Of a stretch of 62,136 nt of DNA, positions 34,057-41,493 are shown piece by piece. Position 1 is the stretch's first letter; the number at the start of each line of letters is the position of its first letter. The translations under genes were made by a program, and so were the position numbers. The notes under the pieces are model-generated. The model worked only from the letters and a program-made list of their open reading frames with translations, was not told the origin of the DNA and ran no database searches. Origin of the DNA: Streptomyces sp. RPT161 (GTDB lineage: Bacteria > Actinomycetota > Actinomycetes > Streptomycetales > Streptomycetaceae). The stretch lies in contig NZ_JAPZVN010000031.1 in the NCBI RefSeq assembly GCF_027533845.1, positions 1 to 62,136 on the forward strand, written 5' to 3'.

Positions 34057-35388
34057 ATGCGTACGGCACTGGTACTGGGTGGCAGCATCGCCGGGCTGAT
34101 GGCGGCCAGGGTGCTGAGCGACCACGCGGAGCGCGTGGTGATCGTCGACGCGGACGACCTCGACACGGACGGCGCCCGACCGGGCGTGCCGCAGCTGGCA
34201 CATCTGCACGTCCTGCTGGACATGGGCGGCACCCAGCTCCAGCGGTGGTTCCCGGGGCTGATCGGCGAACTCGTCGACGACGGAGCCGTGCTGTCCGACT
34301 GGGATCGCATGTGGCAGTACCTCGACGGAGCGCGCAAGGTTTCCGTCTCCGGACGCCAACTGCTCGGTGCCACCCGCCCGTTCATCGAGTCCCGGGTGCG
34401 GCGCCGGGTCCTGGCGCGGGAGAACGTCACGGTGGTGCGCGGCCGGGTCGACGGGTTGCGGTTCACCGGCAACCGGGTCAGCGGTGCGTACTACCTGCCG
34501 CTCGGCGCGGACCGCGACGGCCGCGAGGAGCTGGCCGGGGACCTGGTGGTGGACGCGACGGGACGTGCCAGCCGGCTCGGTGCCTGGCTGGAGGCGGCGG
34601 GCTGGCAGGCGCCGCCACTGGAGCGGATGCGCATCGACCTCGGATACGCCACGGCGCTGTTCGGCCGCGGCACCGAGCTGCCGGGCGTCACGACCGCGCA
34701 GTGCCTGAGCAGCGCTCCGGCCGCCGGACAGCCGCCGGAGGACACCGCGGCCATGTCCGAGGTGGAGGGCGGCCGCTGGATGGTGGTACTGGCCAACTAC
34801 GCTGACCGGCGGCCGACCAGGGACCCGGAGGAGTTCCTCACCCGGTGCGGCAAGCTGGGGGCCGAGCCGTTCCAGGAGGTGGCGGCGCGGTGCGAGATGC
34901 TCGGCGGGGTCGTCGTGCACAGCGTGGCGGACAGCCGCCGCCGCGACTTCCGGCGGCTGGACCGGTTCCCAACCGGACTGGTCGCGGTGGGTGACGCGGT
35001 CGCCGCGTTCAACCCCGTCTACGGCCAGGGGATGGCGTCGGCGACGCTGCACGCGTCCTGCCTGTCGGCCTTCCTGCGCTCGGGAGAGTCGCTGCAGGAG
35101 CCCGCGTGGGGGTACTTCCGCCGAGTGCGGGTGGTGGTGGACGCGGCCTGGCAGCTCTCCACCCTGGGCGACCTCGCGCAGCCGCATGTGACCGGCCCGT
35201 ACCCGCCCGGCTACCGCTTCGCCAGCTGGTACAGCGAGCGGTTCTTGGCCGCGACCGTCACCGACCCCGAGGTCAACCAGGTGTTCGTCGACGTGGTGAA
35301 CATGCGTGAGCACCCCAGGTTGCTCACACGTCCGTCCACCGTGTTGCGCGTGGCCAAGGCGCTTTCCGGTCGTAGGCGGGCGGGTTAG
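34057..35388 (+). CDS. FAD-dependent monooxygenase/epoxidase-like oxidoreductase
   Basis: A 443-aa flavoprotein with the N-terminal Rossmann motif VLGGSIAGLMAARVL, the short VVDATGRASRLGAWLE motif in the centre, and the FAD-ribityl motif GLVAVGDAVAAFNPVYGQGM. It resembles squalene-epoxidase and tryptophan-halogenase-like single-component flavoproteins. The ATG at 34057 follows AGGGGG by 6 nt; a GTG two codons earlier is possible. It is divergent from the phytoene-synthase-like gene with a 154-bp gap, so it may oxidise that enzyme's hydrocarbon product. Its stop codon overlaps that of the convergent phosphatase by 3 bp. Confidence 0.85.
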   Translation: MRTALVLGGSIAGLMAARVLSDHAERVVIVDADDLDTDGARPGVPQLAHLHVLLDMGGTQLQRWFPGLIGELVDDGAVLSDWDRMWQYLDGARKVSVSGRQLLGATRPFIESRVRRRVLARENVTVVRGRVDGLRFTGNRVSGAYYLPLGADRDGREELAGDLVVDATGRASRLGAWLEAAGWQAPPLERMRIDLGYATALFGRGTELPGVTTAQCLSSAPAAGQPPEDTAAMSEVEGGRWMVVLANYADRRPTRDPEEFLTRCGKLGAEPFQEVAARCEMLGGVVVHSVADSRRRDFRRLDRFPTGLVAVGDAVAAFNPVYGQGMASATLHASCLSAFLRSGESLQEPAWGYFRRVRVVVDAAWQLSTLGDLAQPHVTGPYPPGYRFASWYSERFLAATVTDPEVNQVFVDVVNMREHPRLLTRPSTVLRVAKALSGRRRAG

Positions 35389-36836
35389 CCCACCGGGACC
35401 AGACCCGACAGGTCCCGTAGCACGGTGTGGTTGCGGTCGGCGATGGTGCCCAGGGTGTAGTGCGGCCACAGGCCGAAGTACTCGGCGCGGGTACGCTGAC
35501 TCCAGCGTTTCGCCAACTCTGTCCGGGTCTTGTAGAAGTTGACCTGGTATCCACCGGTGTGGCAGCGCAGTAGTGCGTAGCCGCCCGGATACTCCTTGGT
35601 GGCGGCGACCTCCAGGAACTCGACTGCGCTGCTGTCCTGCGCGAAGGTGCGCTTGTTGCGGTGGGTGTGCCCGCAGTGGTGGAAGAAGACGCCCGGGGTG
35701 CGCCGGTAGAGCGCCTCCAGTTCCCGGGCCCTGCCCTGGTCCAGGTCGAAGCCGGGACCGGCCGCGGTGGTGACCGCCGACTCGAAGGTCACCGGATGGT
35801 GGCCGAACAGCAGCGTCGGACGGTCCCGGTCCTCCCGCAACGCCCGTCTGAGATCGGCCAGTTGGCCGTCGTCCAGGGTGCCGCCCGCCGCGTCCAACGT
35901 CGTGGTGTCGAGCCCGATGATCCGCAAACCCCCCACCTCGTGGGTGGACAGCGTCTGCCGCCGGTAGGGGAAGGTGTCCCCCCAGCAGTCGTGGTGGTCG
36001 TCCGCGCCCGGCACCGGAGTGCACCCCGCGTAGTCCTTCCCCACGTGCGGGCGGTCGTGGTTGCCGCGGGCCACGAAGTAGTCCCGGCTCAACCTGCCCC
36101 AGCCGTCCAGCAGTTGCCGTACCCGGGCCACGTCCCGCGGCCGGGCCTCGGCGGTCAGGTCACCGGCGACCAGTAGCGCGTCGGCGCCCCGGTCCGGCTT
36201 GCGCAGGTCGTCCAGCAGCGCTTCCAGCATCACTTCCGGATACGGCGGCAGCCCAGGGTCCTGCTGGAACGACGGCGGCCAGTCGCCGACGATGATGCCG
36301 GCGGTCTGCTCGCCCATGTGCAGGTCGTTGCAGAGCGCGACGGTGAACAGATGGCGACCGGGCGGCGGCACCAGCGTGGTGAACACCCCTGGGGCGTCCA
36401 TCGACCCACCGCTGCCCGGGAACTGCAACGCGGCCTGCTGGGCGACCTGCCCCGCCGACCGGCCCTGGAAGGCGTACGTACGCCCCGGCTCCAGCCCGTG
36501 CACCTCGGCGTAGTGGAACGCCGTCGGGGCGGTGTCGTGCAGCACGGTCCGCAGCGAGCCGGGGTTGCCGGGTTCGCCGAGCAGCAGCTCGGTGTCGGCG
36601 GGCACGGGGGTGGGCGCACCGTAGCGGTCCGCGTCGGTCGTCGAGCCGGTGAACCAGGTGATCACCACACTGGTGTCGGTGACCGTCACCACTTCCAGAT
36701 CGGTCACCAGCAGCCCCTTGGGCCGCGCGGCGGCGGAGGCGGCGCCCGCCCCCGTGGCCACGTCGGCGAACGGCAGTACCGCGACCAGGCCGGCCCACAA
36801 CAGGGCCTGCCGGCGAGAGGAGGGACAGCAGTCCAT
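35385..36836 (-). CDS. Tat-exported calcineurin-like metallophosphoesterase
   Basis: A 483-aa secreted phosphoesterase. The N-terminus has a twin-arginine signal (SRRQALLWAGLVAVLPFADV). A fibronectin-like purple-acid-phosphatase N-domain (VVITWFTGSTTDADR, RTYAFQGRSAG) is followed by the metallophosphatase core: CNDLHMGEQ (DxH), VAGDLT (GD), ARGNHDRPH (GNHD), FGHHPV and HHCGHTHRNKR (GHTH). All metal ligands are present. I chose the ATG at 36836 because the signal peptide follows it; a GGAGGAG lies 14 nt upstream. Codirectional with the copper operon after a 47-bp gap. Confidence 0.9.
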   Translation of the reverse strand: MDCCPSSRRQALLWAGLVAVLPFADVATGAGAASAAARPKGLLVTDLEVVTVTDTSVVITWFTGSTTDADRYGAPTPVPADTELLLGEPGNPGSLRTVLHDTAPTAFHYAEVHGLEPGRTYAFQGRSAGQVAQQAALQFPGSGGSMDAPGVFTTLVPPPGRHLFTVALCNDLHMGEQTAGIIVGDWPPSFQQDPGLPPYPEVMLEALLDDLRKPDRGADALLVAGDLTAEARPRDVARVRQLLDGWGRLSRDYFVARGNHDRPHVGKDYAGCTPVPGADDHHDCWGDTFPYRRQTLSTHEVGGLRIIGLDTTTLDAAGGTLDDGQLADLRRALREDRDRPTLLFGHHPVTFESAVTTAAGPGFDLDQGRARELEALYRRTPGVFFHHCGHTHRNKRTFAQDSSAVEFLEVAATKEYPGGYALLRCHTGGYQVNFYKTRTELAKRWSQRTRAEYFGLWPHYTLGTIADRNHTVLRDLSGLVPVG

Positions 36837-36883
36837 GGCTGGGAAGTATGCTCCTCCGCCTTGAACTTGGGGAGAATCCGGGA

Positions 36884-37399
36884 TTACGGGTCCCCCGATA
36901 CGACCCGATTGCCGCACCCGTCCGTCGCGTGCCAGCAGCCCACCGGCACCGCGACCGCGACCGCCCGCACCGGCGGCCGGTCCCGGAACCGCAGCGCGAA
37001 CCGCACCCGTTGGCCGGCGCGCAGCGGCACCGGAACGGTCACCACGAGGTCCCCGGCCATCGGTGCCATCGCCAACTCGCCCCGTGCGGGCACCGCAAGC
37101 GCGCCGGTCGGCAGCGAGCGGCCGGCGGCGCCCAGGTGCTGGTGCCGCAGCAGCGCGACGGGGCTGTCGAACTGCCAACTGGCCCCGGTCAGTTGGGCAG
37201 GGACATCGCCGGGGTTGCGTACGGTGAAGAACGCCGCCGTCCGCGCGCCCGCACCGTCCGAGGGGATGAGGATCGCCCCGTCGGCCACCTGGACCGGCCG
37301 CGCCCTGCCCGCGCCGCCCGTCAGCACCCAGCCGCACAGCAGCGCCAGCGTGGTGACGGCCGCGCCGAGTGGTGCCAGCGCCGTGGTCAGCGGCTTCAT
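36884..37399 (-). CDS. PCuAC-like periplasmic copper protein with degenerate motif
   Basis: A 171-aa exported protein: an N-terminal hydrophobic anchor or signal (PLGAAVTTLALLCGWVLTGG) and then a cupredoxin-like PCu(A)C fold (AAFFTVRNPGDVPAQLTGAS, ALAVPARGELAMAPMAGDL). In classical PCuAC the site is H(M)-x10-M-x21-HxM. Here only part remains: RHQHLG and the Met pair in AMAPMAG; the distal HxM is not evident. Copper affinity may thus be altered. The ATGA overlap with the CopA stop makes copper traffic its most likely role. The C-terminus contains two cysteines (GCWHATDGCG). Confidence 0.8.
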   Translation of the reverse strand: MKPLTTALAPLGAAVTTLALLCGWVLTGGAGRARPVQVADGAILIPSDGAGARTAAFFTVRNPGDVPAQLTGASWQFDSPVALLRHQHLGAAGRSLPTGALAVPARGELAMAPMAGDLVVTVPVPLRAGQRVRFALRFRDRPPVRAVAVAVPVGCWHATDGCGNRVVSGDP

Positions 37400-39642
37400 C
37401 GCGGACTCCCGGAGATCGGGACGCGCCGGGGCGCGGGCTCCCAGGTGCGCAGCCGCAGGCTGTTGCCGACGACCAGCAGCGAGCTGACCGACATCGCCAG
37501 CGCCGCCAGCATCGGGTTGAGCAGCCCGACCGCGGCAAGCGGTATCAGTACGGCGTTGTAGCCGAACGCCCACACCAGGTTGGCGCGAATGGTCGCCAGG
37601 GTGCGCCGGGCCAGCCGTACCGCGTCGATCAGTGCCTCGATGTCGCCGCGCACCAGGGTGAGTCCGGCCGCGCCGATCGCCGCGTCGGTGCCGGTGCCCA
37701 GGGCGATGCCCAGGTCGGCGGCGGCGAGCGCGGCGGCGTCGTTGATCCCGTCGCCGACCACGGCCGTGGTGCGGCCGGACGCCCGCAGCGCCGAGACCAC
37801 CTCGGCCTTGTGCTGCGGAGTGGCCGCCGCGTGCACCCGCTCCATGCCCAACTGCCGGGCCACCGCGTGGGCCGCGCCGGGCTGGTCGCCGGTGAGCAGC
37901 ACGGTCGCCAGACCCATGCGGCGCATCCGGTCCACCGCGCGGTAGCTGCCCGGCCGCACGGTGTCGCCCACCGCGAAGACCGCCGCGGGCAGGCCGTCCA
38001 ACTCGGCCAGCACCGCCGTGTGCCCCTGCTCCGCCGCCCGGTCGAGCGCCTCCCGCAACGGTTCCGGCAGCGGTGCGCCGCCGTCCGGCCGCAGCACCCG
38101 AACCCGCCGTCCCGCCACAACTCCCGCCACTCCGCTGCCGGGTGTGGCGGTGAAGTCCGTGACCTCCGGCAGCGGCGTGCCGTGGCGCTGCCGGGCGGCG
38201 GCCGCCAGAGCCCGCCCCAACGGGTGCTCCGAGCGGTGCTCCACCGCTCCGGCCAGCCGCAGCACCTCGTCGTCGTGGCCCGGGGCGAGGGTGGTCTCGG
38301 CCAGCCGCATCCGGCCGGTGGTCAGGGTGCCGGTCTTGTCCAGCACCACGGTGTCCACCCGCCGCAGGCTCTCCAGCACCTCGGGTCCCCGCACCAGGAC
38401 GCCCAGTTCGGCGCCGCGTCCCGCGGCGGCCATCAGCGCGGTGGGCGTGGCCAGCCCCAGCGCGCACGGGCAGGCCACCACCAGCACGGCGACCGCCGAG
38501 GCCACCGCCGACTGCGGCGCCGCTCCGGCGCCCAACCAGAAGCCCAGCACGCACACCGCGACGGTCAGCACACAGGGCACGAACACCCCGGCCACCGCGT
38601 CCGCCAGCCGCTGCGACCTGGCCTTGCCCGCCTGCGCGTCGGCCACCAGGGCGGTGATCCGGGCGAGTTGGGTGTCGGCGCCGACCGCGGTGGCCCGCAC
38701 CACGAGTGTTCCGCCGATGTTGAGGGCGGCGCCGGTGACCTGGTCGCCGGGGCCGGTCTCCCGCGGGGCGCTCTCGCCGGTGAGCAGCGACAGGTCGACG
38801 GCGGAGCGGCCGTCCACCACGATGCCGTCGGTGGCGACCTTCTCGCCCGGCCGCACCACGAACTCCTGTCCCGGCAGCAGCCGATCCACCGGAACGCGTT
38901 CTTCCGTGCCGTCCCGGCGTATCCACACGTCCCTGGCGCCGAGTTCGGCCAGCGCCCGCAGCGCCGATCCGGTACGCCGCCGCACCCTGCCCTCCAGGTA
39001 CCGTCCGCACAGCACGAACAGCGGTACGCCGACCGCCGCTTCCAGGTAGATGTCCGCGCCCGCGGTGGCGCCCGCGGTGGCGCCCGCGGTGAGCGAGAAC
39101 GGCATCCGCATGCCCGGTGCCCCGGCGCCGCCCACGAACAGCGCGTACGCCGACCAGCCGAAGGAGGCCAGTACGCCCAGGCTCACCAGGGTGTCCATGG
39201 TCGCGGTGGCGTGCCGCAGACTGCGCCAACTCCTGTGGTGGAACGGGTAGGCGCCCCAGGTCGCCACCGGCGCGGCCAGCATGAAGCACAGCCACTGCCA
39301 GTCGCGGAACTGCAGCGACGGCACCATCGACAGGGCGATCACGGGTACGGACAGCGCGGCCACCAACCCCAACCGGATCCGGTCGGCGTTCTCGCCGGGT
39401 GCTTGCGGATCCACCGGGCGCTGGTCGCGCACCAAGTCGGCGGTGTAGCCCGCGCGTTCGACGCAGGCGATCAACTCCGCCGTCTCGACACCGGCGGGAT
39501 GCACCACCCGCGCCCGGCCGGTGGCGAGGTTGACGCCCGCGGTGACGCCGTCGATCCTGGTCAGCCGCTTCTCCACCCGGGACACGCAGGCCGCGCAGGT
39601 CATACCGCCGATGGCCAGGTCCGTGGTGCGTGTGTCGGTCAC
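37396..39642 (-). CDS. copA: Copper-exporting P1B-type ATPase
   Basis: A 748-aa heavy-metal ATPase. The N-terminal HMA domain carries the metal site GMTCAACVSRVEK. Membrane helices and the A-domain loop LLTGESAP follow, then the intramembrane CPC motif (VACPCALGLATP), the phosphorylated Asp in VLDKTGTLTTG, the HP motif in HRSEHPLGRAL and the hinge GDGINDAAAL. All catalytic residues are intact. CPC plus CxxC HMA indicates Cu(I). It is GTGA-coupled to the upstream Met-rich peptide gene and ATGA-coupled to the PCuAC-like gene, forming a copper-handling operon. Confidence 0.95.
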   Translation of the reverse strand: MTDTRTTDLAIGGMTCAACVSRVEKRLTRIDGVTAGVNLATGRARVVHPAGVETAELIACVERAGYTADLVRDQRPVDPQAPGENADRIRLGLVAALSVPVIALSMVPSLQFRDWQWLCFMLAAPVATWGAYPFHHRSWRSLRHATATMDTLVSLGVLASFGWSAYALFVGGAGAPGMRMPFSLTAGATAGATAGADIYLEAAVGVPLFVLCGRYLEGRVRRRTGSALRALAELGARDVWIRRDGTEERVPVDRLLPGQEFVVRPGEKVATDGIVVDGRSAVDLSLLTGESAPRETGPGDQVTGAALNIGGTLVVRATAVGADTQLARITALVADAQAGKARSQRLADAVAGVFVPCVLTVAVCVLGFWLGAGAAPQSAVASAVAVLVVACPCALGLATPTALMAAAGRGAELGVLVRGPEVLESLRRVDTVVLDKTGTLTTGRMRLAETTLAPGHDDEVLRLAGAVEHRSEHPLGRALAAAARQRHGTPLPEVTDFTATPGSGVAGVVAGRRVRVLRPDGGAPLPEPLREALDRAAEQGHTAVLAELDGLPAAVFAVGDTVRPGSYRAVDRMRRMGLATVLLTGDQPGAAHAVARQLGMERVHAAATPQHKAEVVSALRASGRTTAVVGDGINDAAALAAADLGIALGTGTDAAIGAAGLTLVRGDIEALIDAVRLARRTLATIRANLVWAFGYNAVLIPLAAVGLLNPMLAALAMSVSSLLVVGNSLRLRTWEPAPRRVPISGSPR

Positions 39643-39845
39643 CGGTGCGTGCCCTCCATGGTCATGCCGGGCATACCGGGCATGCCGCCGTCCCCCGAGG
39701 ACTGCTGCGGTCCCGGCCGCAGGTCGGGGGCGACCGGTCCCACGGACCTGCCGACCAGGAACGACGCCGCGAAGGCGACCCCCAGGGCGACGGCGAAGCC
39801 AAGGAGCGCCGGTACCGCCCTTCTTGCCGAGTACGTTGCGATCAC
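39639..39845 (-). CDS. Small Met-rich membrane peptide of the copper operon
   Basis: A 68-aa protein: short cationic start (VIATYSARR), one transmembrane helix (AVPALLGFAVALGVAFAASF) and a tail ending GGMPGMPGMTMEGTHR. The MPGMPGMTM cluster plus a terminal His is a plausible Cu(I) site. The GTG start at 39845 is the best available, but no good ribosome-binding site precedes it, so the start is uncertain. Its TGA overlaps the copA GTG by 4 nt, which strongly supports that it is real. It may feed copper to CopA or the PCuAC-like protein. Confidence 0.72.
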   Translation of the reverse strand: MIATYSARRAVPALLGFAVALGVAFAASFLVGRSVGPVAPDLRPGPQQSSGDGGMPGMPGMTMEGTHR

Positions 39846-39914
39846 GTCCCGGTAGTCGGCCCGGGTCCGCGGCTGGTTCCCGCCGCCTGGCGACGCCTGG
39901 TGGAACGCTGGAAC

Positions 39915-39933
39915 CGGACGGGCGGACCGTCCG
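39915..39933. promoter_or_regulatory. Inverted repeat between the copper operon and the ABC transporter
   Basis: CGGACGG-GCGGA-CCGTCCG, a perfect 7-bp inverted repeat in the roughly 100-bp divergent gap. Its position suits a shared metal-sensing repressor or activator (CsoR-, CueR- or Zur-like), but it does not match a consensus I know well. Confidence 0.35.
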
Positions 39934-39944
39934 ACTACTGTCGC

Positions 39945-40637
39945 GTGGAACTGAGCAGCGAGCAGCCGGGCCGGGTCGCCACCCGCCACCCGGACTCCCC
40001 TGATGGCGGCCTGGACATACGACTTCGCGGCGTGGTGTGCAGACACGGCCGACTGGAGGCGGTGGGGGGTGTCGACCTCGATGTGGCCGCGGGCCAGAAG
40101 GTCGCCCTCACCGGTACCAACGGTTCCGGCAAGACCACGTTGCTGCGGGCGGTGCTCGGGCTGCACCGCCAGGTGGACGGCGGGATCCTGGTCGGCGGCC
40201 GGGGCTGCCGCAGCGCGGCCGAGTGGGCGTGGCGGCGCAGGGCCTGCGCGTGGATCCCGCAGCGTCCGGCGCCGGGCCGCTTTCCCCTGCTGGCCGGGGA
40301 GTTGCTCAGCAGCGGCGGTGACCTACCGGAGGCGGTACGTGCCGCGCGGCGGCTGGGCGTGGGCTCTCTGGTCGACCGGCCGTTGAGCAGCCTGTCCGGC
40401 GGCCAACTGCAGCGCATGCACCTGGCTCGCGCGGTGGGATGTGTAGCGGCTGGCGCCGGGGTGGTGCTCGCGGACGAGCCCACGGCGGCACTGGACTTCG
40501 CCGGACAGGAGGAGGCCGCCGAGGTGCTCACCGGACTGCCGGTGACCCTGCTGGTGGTGACCCATGACCGGGCCATGGCCGCGCGCTGCGACCGGGTGCT
40601 GGAGATGGCCGCGGGGCGGCTGCGGGAGGTCTCGTGA
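39945..40637 (+). CDS. Metal ABC transporter ATP-binding subunit
   Basis: A 230-aa ABC ATPase: Walker A GTNGSGKTTLL, Q-loop IPQRPAPG, signature SSLSGGQLQR, Walker B VVLADEPTAALD and switch VVTHDRAMA. Its size and its pairing with an ABC-3 permease indicate a Mn/Zn-type importer rather than a drug pump. The GTG at 39945 is the only usable start before the fold, but it lacks a clear ribosome-binding site. The stop overlaps the permease start by 4 nt (GTGA). No substrate-binding lipoprotein gene is adjacent. Confidence 0.85.
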   Translation: MELSSEQPGRVATRHPDSPDGGLDIRLRGVVCRHGRLEAVGGVDLDVAAGQKVALTGTNGSGKTTLLRAVLGLHRQVDGGILVGGRGCRSAAEWAWRRRACAWIPQRPAPGRFPLLAGELLSSGGDLPEAVRAARRLGVGSLVDRPLSSLSGGQLQRMHLARAVGCVAAGAGVVLADEPTAALDFAGQEEAAEVLTGLPVTLLVVTHDRAMAARCDRVLEMAAGRLREVS

Positions 40638-41488
40638 GCGCGCTCGACCAGATGGCGCAGCTGGTGCGGCTGCTGCCGGTGCAGCGAGCCGGAGCCGGGC
40701 TGGTGCTGGCCGCGCTGGGGCTGCCCGTGGTGGGCGTGGTGATCGTCGGCCTGGACATCATGCCGGTGCGGTTCGCCATGATGCATGTGGCACTGCTGGG
40801 CATCGCCATCGGCCAACTGGCCGGTCTCGACCCGGTGTTGTGCGCGCTGCTGGCCTGCGCGGTCGCGGGTGCGGGAGTGGCACCGCTGGCCCGTACGCCG
40901 GACGCGCTGTCCGGTGCGATGGGGCTGCTGATGAGCCTGGCGATCGCGGCGGCGCTGCTGGTGCTGGCACTGTCCGGGGTGAACGCCAACGGGGCGTTCG
41001 CGCTGCTGTGGGGCTCCATCCTGGCGGTGCGGCCGTCCGATCTGGCGGTCCTGGGAACGCTGGCGGTGGTGGTGCCCGCGCTGTTCGTGTGGCGGCGGCG
41101 GGACCTCGCACTGCTGCTGCACGACCGGGAGTTGGCGATCTGCTCCGGCGTGCCCGCACAGCGGCTCACGGTGCTGCTGCTGGTCCTGGTGGCGGTCTCG
41201 GTGGCGGGCGCCATCCGGCTCACCGGGGCGCTGCTGGTCGACGCGCTCACCCTGCTGCCCGCGCTCGCCGCACGGCGGCTGGGCCGCTCGCTCGGCGCGA
41301 TCACGTTGTGGGCCGTCGGCATCGGTGTGGTGGTCAACGCCACCGGCTTCCTGGTCGCACTGGGATGGGACCTGCCGCCAGGACCCGTTCTCGTCCTGGC
41401 GGCGGGCGCGGTGGCCCTTGTCGCCCATCTGCTGCCGGAGAGGGGGGCCGGCTCATGGCGTGCGCTCGATGCCGTGGCACCGCACTGA
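40634..41488 (+). CDS. Metal ABC transporter permease (ABC-3/ZnuB family)
   Basis: A 284-aa membrane protein with about 8 hydrophobic helices, including the ABC-3 hallmark VRFAMMHVALLGIAIGQLAG and the late AIRLTGALLVDALTLLPALAA, which contacts the ATPase. Cytoplasmic-membrane importer for Zn or Mn. GTGA-coupled to the ATPase gene; it ends 5 nt from the convergent FAD protein gene. With no SolA/ZnuA-type binding protein nearby, the transporter would need one encoded elsewhere. Confidence 0.88.
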   Translation: MSALDQMAQLVRLLPVQRAGAGLVLAALGLPVVGVVIVGLDIMPVRFAMMHVALLGIAIGQLAGLDPVLCALLACAVAGAGVAPLARTPDALSGAMGLLMSLAIAAALLVLALSGVNANGAFALLWGSILAVRPSDLAVLGTLAVVVPALFVWRRRDLALLLHDRELAICSGVPAQRLTVLLLVLVAVSVAGAIRLTGALLVDALTLLPALAARRLGRSLGAITLWAVGIGVVVNATGFLVALGWDLPPGPVLVLAAGAVALVAHLLPERGAGSWRALDAVAPH

Positions 41489-41493
41489 CCGGC

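Noticed and set aside
36884-39295. 803-codon frame covering CopA and the PCuAC-like protein
   Set aside because: Only its last 171 codons (from 37399) are the real PCuAC-like gene; the rest is out of frame with CopA motifs.
37369-39855. 828-codon plus-strand frame opposite copA
   Set aside because: Shadow of CopA; no motifs and implausible His/Arg/Gln composition.
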